A stretch of 64,000 nt of DNA, taken from positions 124,001-188,000 of the forward strand of contig NZ_JACHXI010000002.1 in assembly GCF_014191985.1 (NCBI RefSeq), written 5' to 3'. A program made the position numbers and the translations under genes. Shown piece by piece: positions 18,226-25,641 of this stretch (the first letter of the stretch is position 1; each line of letters begins with the position of its first letter). This DNA is from Azomonas macrocytogenes (GTDB lineage: Bacteria; Pseudomonadota; Gammaproteobacteria; Pseudomonadales; Pseudomonadaceae). The notes under the pieces were generated by a model that was not told the DNA's origin, did no database searches, and was given only the letters and a program-made list of their open reading frames with translations.

Positions 18226-19293
18226 CTACCAGCGATAGTGCAACAGAGTACCAGTACCTTCCGAAGGTGGTGGCAACGGTGCAGCAACTGGCTGTCCACT
18301 GGCGTTGACTGTCGGAGCTTGCTGGGCCGGTGGTGGCGGAGGCGGAGCCGGAACCTCCTGCAGACGAGCCATGGCGAGCTGGGTGCGCAGTTGTTCGGGA
18401 TTGGCTTGCAGGCGATAAACCAACCGGTCCCCCTCAACCACTATCAACTCCCCATTCATGGGTTCGAGCAGGCGATCCAGCTCGGCAAAACGGGAAATAT
18501 TCGCGCCCCGCACCTCCAGGCGCAACGCTTGCGTAGCTTCCGGTCGAGCGACGAACTGGGGGGCCAGATAACCGTTTACTGCCACCATTACCGCGTCGGC
18601 CAACGCCTGGGGATTGGCGGCGCTGACTTCCCCCTTGCCTTCCTTGTTGGCCAGCCAGAGCTGCCAGGTCGCCTGCCAGCCTCCAGTTTCCGCTTCGCGG
18701 GCAGCCACCGCCAGCAGTGCATTGGCATCGTAGCGGGAAGAAGCTTCGCGCAAGACTCCGACATTGCCAGTCTGTACGACCTCGGGAGTCACTGCCAACT
18801 GCTCGTCGAGATCGGCCAATGGCAGCAGCAAAGGGAGCCCGCGATATTGTGCAGCAGTACGCAGCAGATTACCGCTTTCCTGGTCATCGCCCGCCAGTTG
18901 GGTACCCTGCGACGACTCGCTCAGCCACCAGGTCAGCAATGACGGCCGCTCCGCGCCCCAGGTACCCATCCCGGCCTGGCGCAGGCTGCGCTGTACGGTG
19001 GCCGGATCGAATTCCACCATCAGGATGTCGTTCTCCACACCATACTGGGTAATCAACTGCTGGGGATTGCTGCGCAGGCTGGCCAGCGCCGGAGAGGTGG
19101 CAGCATCAGGGTTGCCGGTCAGGCGTAGCACCAGAGTATCGAAGGCACGCCGCAAGCCTTCGTCATGCGCATTCGGCTCCTGAGCGGAAAAAGGCTCGCG
19201 TACGCGATACAGCCCTTCCATGGGTTTGGCCACAGCCGGCACCAGCGGCATCAACGCGGAGCATAAAACCAGATAAGGAACAATCGAACGCAT
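18226..19293 (-). CDS. DUF2066-family exported protein
   Basis: This 355-residue protein has a signal peptide (about 1-22, ending AVAK). It matches the DUF2066 type in length and in the N-terminal pattern YRVREPFSAQEPNAHDEGLRRAFDTLVLRLTG (given here only as a landmark at about 28-60). The C-terminus has a proline run (PPPPPP, about 315) and a low-complexity tail. Its function is unknown. It begins the operon with PerM and hda and is divergent from purM. Confidence 0.8.
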   Translation of the reverse strand: MRSIVPYLVLCSALMPLVPAVAKPMEGLYRVREPFSAQEPNAHDEGLRRAFDTLVLRLTGNPDAATSPALASLRSNPQQLITQYGVENDILMVEFDPATVQRSLRQAGMGTWGAERPSLLTWWLSESSQGTQLAGDDQESGNLLRTAAQYRGLPLLLPLADLDEQLAVTPEVVQTGNVGVLREASSRYDANALLAVAAREAETGGWQATWQLWLANKEGKGEVSAANPQALADAVMVAVNGYLAPQFVARPEATQALRLEVRGANISRFAELDRLLEPMNGELIVVEGDRLVYRLQANPEQLRTQLAMARLQEVPAPPPPPPAQQAPTVNASGQPVAAPLPPPSEGTGTLLHYRW

Positions 19294-19519
19294 GACGGAC
19301 TCTCGGTCGGCGGAAGCGCTATACCTTAAACACCGCCCTGTAACACGGCAACCATGCCGCGCAGACGAAACCCTCTACGTGGGCAGCGGGATGGCCGCTC
19401 TCCGGCAAGCCTGATAAAATCACTGGTTCCGCGACCGACTACCGTTGCCCAGCATGGGCATGCAGAACAGCGATTGCATCCCGGTCGATCCAGCACTCCC
19501 GTCACAGGCCCGCATTTCT

Positions 19520-20575
19520 ATGAGCAAGCAACCTTCCCTCAGCTACAAGGACGCAGGTGTCGATATCGATGCCGGAGAAGCGCTGGTCGAGCGCATCAAG
19601 GGCGTCGCCAGACGCACCGCGCGGCCGGAAGTGCTGGGCGGACTGGGCGGCTTCGGCGCCCTTTGCGAGATTCCGGCCGGCTACCGCCAACCGGTGTTGG
19701 TCTCCGGTACCGATGGCGTGGGCACCAAGCTGCGCCTGGCGATGGATCTCGGCAAGCACGACAGCATCGGCATCGACCTGGTGGCCATGTGCGTGAACGA
19801 TCTGGTGGTCTGCGGCGCCGAACCGTTGTTCTTTCTCGACTACTATGCCACCGGCAAGCTCAACGTGGACGTGGCTACCCGCGTGGTCACCGGCATCGGC
19901 GAAGGTTGTGCACAGGCCGGCTGTTCGCTGGTCGGTGGCGAGACGGCCGAGATGCCGGGTATGTATGCGGGCGAGGATTACGACCTGGCCGGCTTCTGCG
20001 TCGGCGTGGTGGAAAAGAGCGAAATCATCGACGGCTCGACCGTACAGGCAGGCGATAGGCTTATCGCCTTGCCCTCTTCCGGCCCGCACTCCAACGGTTA
20101 TTCGCTGATCCGCAAGATCATCGAAGTAAGCGGTGCCAGCGTATCCGGCACCGAGCTCGACGGCCAGCCGCTGGCCGATCTGCTGATGGCACCGACGCGC
20201 ATCTACGTCAAGCCGTTGCTCAAACTGATCGAGGAAACCGGGGCGGTCAAGGCGATGGCGCACATCACCGGTGGCGGTTTGCTGGAAAACATCCCGCGGG
20301 TGCTGCCGAAGAATACCCAAGCTGTCATCGACGTAGCCAGTTGGGCTCGCCCGGCCGTCTTCGACTGGCTGCAGGAAAAAGGCAACGTCGAAGAGCAAGA
20401 AATGCACCGCGTGCTCAACTGTGGCGTCGGCATGGTCGTCTGCGTGGCACCGGATCAGGCCGAGACCGTCCTGGCCAACCTGCGTGCCTCCGGTGAAACA
20501 CCCTGGATCATCGGCCACATCGAGGCCGCTGCCGACGCTAAGACAGCGGTCCTGCTGCACAACCTGAAAGCCTGA
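19520..20575 (+). CDS. purM: Phosphoribosylformylglycinamidine cyclo-ligase (AIR synthetase)
   Basis: This 351-residue PurM converts FGAM to AIR with ATP, the fifth step of purine synthesis. The N-terminal motif [17 protein letters not shown], the GTDGVGTKL segment and the glycine-rich [11 protein letters not shown] segment are family hallmarks. ATG 19520 gives the usual length; the frame extends upstream without family similarity. It is followed by purN after 2 bp. Confidence 0.97.
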   Translation: MSKQPSLSYKDAGVDIDAGEALVERIKGVARRTARPEVLGGLGGFGALCEIPAGYRQPVLVSGTDGVGTKLRLAMDLGKHDSIGIDLVAMCVNDLVVCGAEPLFFLDYYATGKLNVDVATRVVTGIGEGCAQAGCSLVGGETAEMPGMYAGEDYDLAGFCVGVVEKSEIIDGSTVQAGDRLIALPSSGPHSNGYSLIRKIIEVSGASVSGTELDGQPLADLLMAPTRIYVKPLLKLIEETGAVKAMAHITGGGLLENIPRVLPKNTQAVIDVASWARPAVFDWLQEKGNVEEQEMHRVLNCGVGMVVCVAPDQAETVLANLRASGETPWIIGHIEAAADAKTAVLLHNLKA

Positions 20576-20577
20576 CG

Positions 20578-21240
20578 ATGAACCCGACCTGCAATGTAGT
20601 CGTACTGATATCGGGCAATGGCAGCAACCTCCAGGCCCTGATCGACAGCCAAGAGCCCGGCGGGCCGGTGCGTATCCGTGCCGTCATCTCCAACCGTGCC
20701 GATGCCTACGGCTTGCAGCGCGCCCAGGCAGCCGGCATCGAGACTCGGATCATCGACCATAAGGCCTTCGCCAACCGTGAAGCCTTCGATCAGGCCCTGA
20801 TCGAGATCATCGACAGCCAGGCACCGCAACTGGTGGTCCTGGCCGGTTTCATGCGCATCCTCACCCAGGCGTTCGTCGAGCATTACGCAGGACGCCTGCT
20901 GAATATCCACCCCTCGTTGCTGCCCGCCTACAAGGGCCTCGACACGCATCGCCGGGTGCTCACGGCCGGGGAAGCGGAGCACGGCTGCAGCGTACACTTC
21001 GTCACGGCGGAGCTGGACGGTGGGCCGGTCGCGGTACAGGCCGTCATCCCGGTGCAAGCTGGCGAGGATATCGACAACCTGGTCCGGCGTGTCCATGCCG
21101 AAGAGCACCGGATCTACCCCCTGGCCGTGCGCTGGTTTGCCGAGGGACGCTTGCGCCTGGGGACTCGAGGGGCGATGCTGGATGGCGCACCCTTGCCAAC
21201 CAATGGCCATGTATTACGAAACCAGGTATTACGAAACTAG
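20578..21240 (+). CDS. purN: Phosphoribosylglycinamide formyltransferase
   Basis: This 220-residue PurN transfers formyl from 10-formyl-THF to GAR. It has the GNGSNLQAL nucleotide loop, the catalytic region NIHPSLLPAYKGLDTH and the segment VTAELDGGPV carrying the catalytic Asp. The last residues contain a duplicated 5-codon unit (VLRNQ-VLRN). It sits directly after purM and 9 bp before the DUF3108 gene. Confidence 0.97.
   Translation: MNPTCNVVVLISGNGSNLQALIDSQEPGGPVRIRAVISNRADAYGLQRAQAAGIETRIIDHKAFANREAFDQALIEIIDSQAPQLVVLAGFMRILTQAFVEHYAGRLLNIHPSLLPAYKGLDTHRRVLTAGEAEHGCSVHFVTAELDGGPVAVQAVIPVQAGEDIDNLVRRVHAEEHRIYPLAVRWFAEGRLRLGTRGAMLDGAPLPTNGHVLRNQVLRN
21211..21237 (+). repeat. 12-bp direct repeat at the end of purN
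   Basis: GTATTACGAAAC occurs at 21211-21222 and again at 21226-21237. The 15-bp period keeps the frame and adds five residues to the PurN tail. Confidence 0.8.
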
Positions 21241-21249
21241 GAGAACCTG

Positions 21250-21960
21250 ATGCGACGTGCTTTGCTGTTTGCCCTCGCGATGCTGTCCCTACCACTACAT
21301 GCCTTCGAAATGAAGCCTTTCTCTGTCACTTACACAGCCGACTGGAAGCAGGTTCCGGTCAGCGGCAGTGCCGAGAGAAAGCTGGAACATCGTCCGGATG
21401 GAAGCTGGCAGCTTGATTTCAGCGCCTCGATGATGATCGTCAATTTGACCGAAAGCAGTGTTTTTCGCACCGAAGGCAACGACCTGCTGCCCCAAAGCTA
21501 TGCCTTCAAGCGCGGCGGGCTGGCGAAGAGCAAGACGGTCAATCACATCTTCAACTGGAACGCCAAGCAAGTTACCGGCAGCGACAATGGTGATCCGGTT
21601 TCCCTGCCACTCAACCGCGGCCTGCTGGACAAATCCACCTATCAGGTAGCCCTGCAAAAGGATGTGGCTTCCGGCAAGCAAAGCATGAGCTATCAGGTAA
21701 TCGATGTGGATGAAATCGATACCTACGATTTCCGCGTGCTGGGCGAGGAAAAAGTCGAGACCAAGGTCGGCCAGATCGACGCGATCAAGGTCGAACGGGT
21801 ACGCGACCCCACCCAGACCAAGCGCCAGACCATCCTGTGGCTGGCCAAGAACTGGAATTACCTGCTGGTTAGCCTTTATCAGGTAGAAAAGGACGGCAAG
21901 CAATACCACATCATCCTTGAACAAGGCACCGTCGACGGCAAAGCCGTCAAGGGCAACTGA
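21250..21960 (+). CDS. DUF3108-family exported protein
   Basis: This 236-residue protein has a signal peptide (about 1-19) and a beta-rich body of DUF3108 type (landmarks FSVTYTADWK near 27-36 and VIDVDEIDTYDFRVLGEEKV near 150-170). The family is periplasmic and uncharacterised. It follows purN by 9 bp and so is likely co-transcribed; Pseudomonas usually keeps this order (from memory). Confidence 0.85.
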   Translation: MRRALLFALAMLSLPLHAFEMKPFSVTYTADWKQVPVSGSAERKLEHRPDGSWQLDFSASMMIVNLTESSVFRTEGNDLLPQSYAFKRGGLAKSKTVNHIFNWNAKQVTGSDNGDPVSLPLNRGLLDKSTYQVALQKDVASGKQSMSYQVIDVDEIDTYDFRVLGEEKVETKVGQIDAIKVERVRDPTQTKRQTILWLAKNWNYLLVSLYQVEKDGKQYHIILEQGTVDGKAVKGN

Positions 21961-21969
21961 TCCTTTTCG

Positions 21970-21998
21970 GCGCCGTTCCAAGCGGCGTCTTTCTTTCC
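21970..21998 (+). terminator. Intrinsic terminator after purM-purN-DUF3108
   Basis: GCGCCG (21970-21975) pairs with CGGCGT (21983-21988) around a 7-nt loop, with a T-rich tail (CTTTCTTT). It lies 10 bp after the DUF3108 stop. Confidence 0.65.
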
Positions 21999-22016
21999 TG
22001 CCAGGCCGAGTAAGCA

Positions 22017-22676
22017 ATGTCCTTCAGACACGTCCTGTACGCCATGCTCGTCCCTCTTCTGGCCAGCTGTCAGTCCACCTCGCAAGAGGGAAACCCCCAC
22101 CCACTGAAAACCGGTGACCGCTGGCAAGGTGAGCTTCTTCTGGAACAGGACCGGCTATGGCTTGAACCCTGCTCGGAAGGTCGGCGTTTTCTGGTTCTGG
22201 ACGGACTCGGGCTCGATCGGGACGCCCGCACCTTGATGGCGAGCCAAGGTACGAACAGCTTGTTCGTCGACCTGCGCGGCAGAATGGCGCCAACCACCGA
22301 ACCGAAGGCCACCGGGCTGCTGACGCCGACCCGGCTGTACCGCCTGGAAGACCAGAACCCCGGTTGCAAGGATCCCGAACTCAAGGGCTCACTCATGCGT
22401 GCCCGGATCGAGCCGGATCTGACGTTGACCATCACCAGCCAAGGCATGTTGCTGCAACGCAGCGGCCAGCCACCGCAAGCGCTGCCGTATCTGGAAGAGC
22501 AACTGCCGGAAGGCCAGACCAACTTCAGCAGCGAGGCGAACGGACAGCGCCTGGAGCTATGGATCGCACCTCAGCGCTGCCAGGGCAATACCATCCTAAC
22601 CCCACTGGCCGCCACGTTGCAGATGAATGGGCGCACCCTGCGTGGCTGCGCTTACCTGGGGGGCGGCCGCGAGTAA
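22017..22676 (+). CDS. Hypothetical lipoprotein (COG3650-like)
   Basis: This 219-residue protein has a lipoprotein signal (VPLLASC, Cys 18). The body resembles small envelope proteins with META/NlpE-like beta barrels (WQGELLLEQDRLWLEPCSEGR; C-terminal ALQMNGRTLRGCAYLG type motif). I am confident of a real secreted lipoprotein gene, not of the family. It ends 39 bp before the convergent sha operon. Confidence 0.7.
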   Translation: MSFRHVLYAMLVPLLASCQSTSQEGNPHPLKTGDRWQGELLLEQDRLWLEPCSEGRRFLVLDGLGLDRDARTLMASQGTNSLFVDLRGRMAPTTEPKATGLLTPTRLYRLEDQNPGCKDPELKGSLMRARIEPDLTLTITSQGMLLQRSGQPPQALPYLEEQLPEGQTNFSSEANGQRLELWIAPQRCQGNTILTPLAATLQMNGRTLRGCAYLGGGRE

Positions 22677-22715
22677 GCGGCTTGTATCTATCCTCGGCAA
22701 GGCTTTCGCTCGGGC

Positions 22716-23045
22716 TCATTCCCATGGTTTGCCCTGAGTCTTGTCATTCAGCGGCAGCTTTTGCTGCATAGCGGCCTTGGCCATCATATGCGCACTGACC
22801 GGCGCGGTAAAAAATAGAAAGATGGTAATCAGCAGCTCATGCAGGCTTGGCGTCCCGTTTCGCCAACTGAAAAAAACCATCGAAGCGATCACGATACTCC
22901 CCACCCCCAGCGTAGTGGCCTTGGTCGGCCCATGCAGGCGCGTGAAGAAATCGGGTAGTCGATAAAGCCCGAGCGCACCGATCAGGGCAAATACGCTGCC
23001 GAGAATCAGCAACAGACTGACGATCAGTTCAATCCAGAAAGGCAT
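22716..23045 (-). CDS. shaG: Monovalent cation/H+ antiporter subunit G
   Basis: This 109-residue MrpG/MnhG/PhaG-type subunit has three transmembrane helices and the motif LYRLPDFFTRLHGPTKATTLG. It is the last gene of the six-gene sha (mrp) operon. ATG 23045 has GAGGAG six bases upstream, which favours it over the upstream in-frame ATG at 23075. Confidence 0.92.
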   Translation of the reverse strand: MPFWIELIVSLLLILGSVFALIGALGLYRLPDFFTRLHGPTKATTLGVGSIVIASMVFFSWRNGTPSLHELLITIFLFFTAPVSAHMMAKAAMQQKLPLNDKTQGKPWE

Positions 23046-23055
23046 ACAGAACTCC

Positions 23056-23325
23056 TCAATCGATAATATCGCCATGCAGTAGATGCTTGCTGACGGCCAC
23101 CGTACTGACGAAACCCATTACCGCGATCAGCAAGGCCGCCTCGAAGAACAGATCCGAAGCCAGCCAGATACCAAACAACACGATCATGGCCAGGCCATTG
23201 ATATACAAGGTATCCAGTGCCAGCACTCGATCCGGCATATCCGGCCCTTTGAGCAGGCGCAGCGTATTCAGCAGCATCGCTGTACCAAGCAAAGTCATGC
23301 ACAGCGGAACTACGTACTCGAGCAT
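23056..23325 (-). CDS. shaF: Monovalent cation/H+ antiporter subunit F
   Basis: This 89-residue MrpF/MnhF-type subunit has three helices and the segment GPDMPDRVLALDTLYINGLA. It overlaps the end of shaE by 16 bp and lies 10 bp before shaG. Confidence 0.92.
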   Translation of the reverse strand: MLEYVVPLCMTLLGTAMLLNTLRLLKGPDMPDRVLALDTLYINGLAMIVLFGIWLASDLFFEAALLIAVMGFVSTVAVSKHLLHGDIID

Positions 23326-23804
23326 CGGAAAATCTCCAGCAACGGGGCTTCGTAGCGCGTCTTCAACTCTTCGGCTACGTCTTGCGGCTTATCTGTATCC
23401 AGGACGTGCAGCAGCAGTGTTCGGTGGTCCGTGCTGAGGCCGGCCGATACCGTTCCCGGCGTCAGTGAAGCGATGCTGGTGAGAATGGTCAGGATGAATT
23501 CATCCTCGATATCCATGGGTACCTCGACAAACGCCGGACGCAATTTCCTTGGCGAGCCGAGTACCAGCCTGGCAACGTGCAGATTGGCTACGACGATGTC
23601 ATATAGAATCAGCAGCAGGAACAGACAGAGCTTGAACGGCTTGCAGACAGGCGGCACCTTGAGCAGGAAGCGCCCGGCCAACAAGGGGATTACCCAGCCC
23701 AGGAACAGCCCCAGCAAGAGTTGGCCGAACGCAACGGTGTTATTCAGCAACAGCCACAGCAGCGTCAGAAATATCGTCAGGAGCGGGTGCGGTAATATCT
23801 TCAT
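23310..23804 (-). CDS. shaE: Monovalent cation/H+ antiporter subunit E
   Basis: This 164-residue MrpE/MnhE-type subunit has N-terminal helices and a cytoplasmic C-terminal domain with the family landmark SIASLTPGTVSAGLS. The start overlaps the shaD stop by 4 bp. Confidence 0.92.
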   Translation of the reverse strand: MKILPHPLLTIFLTLLWLLLNNTVAFGQLLLGLFLGWVIPLLAGRFLLKVPPVCKPFKLCLFLLLILYDIVVANLHVARLVLGSPRKLRPAFVEVPMDIEDEFILTILTSIASLTPGTVSAGLSTDHRTLLLHVLDTDKPQDVAEELKTRYEAPLLEIFRCSST

Positions 23805-25315
23805 GCGTTACCTCCTCCAACGATTTGCCGATAGGGAGCCAGATCCAGCAATTGCGCAGCCGTGGCTTGAATATAGGTTTGTAACGGCTTGGCGAGAATT
23901 ACCAGCAGCAGGCTGCACGACAGCAGAGCGATACAGGCCAGCAGACGCAAGCCATCGCTTTTGGGCGCGTGGATCGATTCATCCTTCGGATCATAGGCGG
24001 CGCGCCAGAACAGCAGACTGCCGGCCCGGCTCATGGCCACGACCATCCCCAGCCCGCCAATCAGCACTATCGACCAGAGCGCCAGCGCCGAGTAGCCTGG
24101 CTCAACAGCCCGTAGCAGCATCAATTTGCCGAGAAAGCCCGAAAACGGCGGCAACCCGATGACTGAAATCGCCCCGAAGAAAAACAGCGAGCCCAGCAGC
24201 AACGGCTGCCGCAGGGCTGCAGCAAGGACCAGCCGTCCACCCTCGTTGCCACGCTGCCGGACGATCAGGTCCGCCAGCAGGAACAGGCCTCCCGCCACCA
24301 TCGTGCTATGAATCAGATAGTACAGCGCCGCGCTCAATCCCTGGACCGACCCCAGGGCAATGCCAGCCAACAGCGTACCGACCGAAACGATCACCAGCTG
24401 CGCCAGCATCTGCCGCAACTCCCGGGCCGCCAGCACTCCCAGGATGCCTATTGCCAGCGTGACCAGGGCCAGCGGCCACAACCAGCCATCCAGCAAATTC
24501 GCCACTGCGCCGGCAGTACTACCGAAAATCAGCGTGAAAACCCGCAGGATGGCGTAGATTCCGACCTTGGTCATGATGGCGAATAACGCCGCCACCGATG
24601 CAGGAGCAGTTGCATAGGCTTTCGGCAGCCACAGATGCAGGGGAACCATGGCCGCCTTGAGACCAAACACCACCAGCAGCAGAAAGCCCGCTGCCGCGAT
24701 CAACGGCGCCCGACCGGCATCGGCATTGCCTACGCGCACAGCCAGGTCGGCCATGTTCAAGGTACCGGTCAGGCCATAAAGCATGCTGATACCGATTAGA
24801 AAGAACGAGGAACCCAACAGGTTCAACACGACGTAATGCATGCCGGCACTGACCTGCCGCGCGCTATTGCCATGCAGTAATAGCGCATAGGAGGCAATCA
24901 ACAGAATCTCGAAGAAGACGAACAGATTGAAGAGATCGCCAGTCAGGAAGGCGCCGTTGATACCGAGCAGCTGGAACTGAAACAAGGTATGGAAATTCGG
25001 CCCCTGCTCGTCATCGCCGCGGCAGGCATACAGCAAAGCGAAGGCAGCCAGAAAGGCATTCACCAGTAACATCAGCGCGGCCAGCCGGTCCAGGACCAGC
25101 ACAATGCCGAAGGGTGCTTGCCAACCGCCCAAGGCATAGGTACGCAGTTCACCGTCACCGGCCAACAGCACAAGCCAGATCGCGATGGGCAGCAACGCCC
25201 AGCAAGCGAGCATGGATATCGCTCGCTTGACCGTCAGACTCAGTTGATGGAGAACCAACAGCAAGCCGCCGGTGAACAGCGGTAGCAAAATGGGCAGGAT
25301 CAGAGCGTGCTTCAT
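23801..25315 (-). CDS. shaD: Monovalent cation/H+ antiporter subunit D
   Basis: This 504-residue MrpD/MnhD-type protein is homologous to complex I proton-pumping subunits (NuoL/M/N). It has about 14 helices, the Glu of FEILLIASYALLLHGN and the Lys-bearing KAAMVPLHLWLPKAY segment of that superfamily. It overlaps shaC and shaE by 4 bp each. Confidence 0.94.
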   Translation of the reverse strand: MKHALILPILLPLFTGGLLLVLHQLSLTVKRAISMLACWALLPIAIWLVLLAGDGELRTYALGGWQAPFGIVLVLDRLAALMLLVNAFLAAFALLYACRGDDEQGPNFHTLFQFQLLGINGAFLTGDLFNLFVFFEILLIASYALLLHGNSARQVSAGMHYVVLNLLGSSFFLIGISMLYGLTGTLNMADLAVRVGNADAGRAPLIAAAGFLLLVVFGLKAAMVPLHLWLPKAYATAPASVAALFAIMTKVGIYAILRVFTLIFGSTAGAVANLLDGWLWPLALVTLAIGILGVLAARELRQMLAQLVIVSVGTLLAGIALGSVQGLSAALYYLIHSTMVAGGLFLLADLIVRQRGNEGGRLVLAAALRQPLLLGSLFFFGAISVIGLPPFSGFLGKLMLLRAVEPGYSALALWSIVLIGGLGMVVAMSRAGSLLFWRAAYDPKDESIHAPKSDGLRLLACIALLSCSLLLVILAKPLQTYIQATAAQLLDLAPYRQIVGGGNA

Positions 25316-25641
25316 TTACGCCGCTCCTGGCCATCCACATGATCGGTACGCAGCTCGCCGAGGCCACGCAAGGCCAGTACGAGCACGAAAGCGGTCATGG
25401 CAAAACCGATGACGATTGCCGTCAATACCAGCGCCTGCGGTAACGGGTCGCCATATTCGGTGCTCTTGCCAATCACCGCGGGGACTCCGGTTCCAAGCCG
25501 CCCCATGGCGAAAATGAACAGATTGACTGCGTAGGAAAGCAGGGTAAGCCCCATGACAACTGGAAAGATGCGCGCTCTGAGCAGCAGATAAACACCACTG
25601 GCGGCCATGATGCCCAGGGTAATCGCAAACACAGCCTCCAT
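25312..25641 (-). CDS. shaC: Monovalent cation/H+ antiporter subunit C
   Basis: This 109-residue MrpC/MnhC-type subunit is NuoK-like with three helices (segment GDPLPQALVLTAIVIGFAMTA landmark at about 70-90). ATG 25641 has GGAGG seven bases upstream and shares one base with the stop of shaA (TGATG). Confidence 0.93.
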   Translation of the reverse strand: MEAVFAITLGIMAASGVYLLLRARIFPVVMGLTLLSYAVNLFIFAMGRLGTGVPAVIGKSTEYGDPLPQALVLTAIVIGFAMTAFVLVLALRGLGELRTDHVDGQERRK

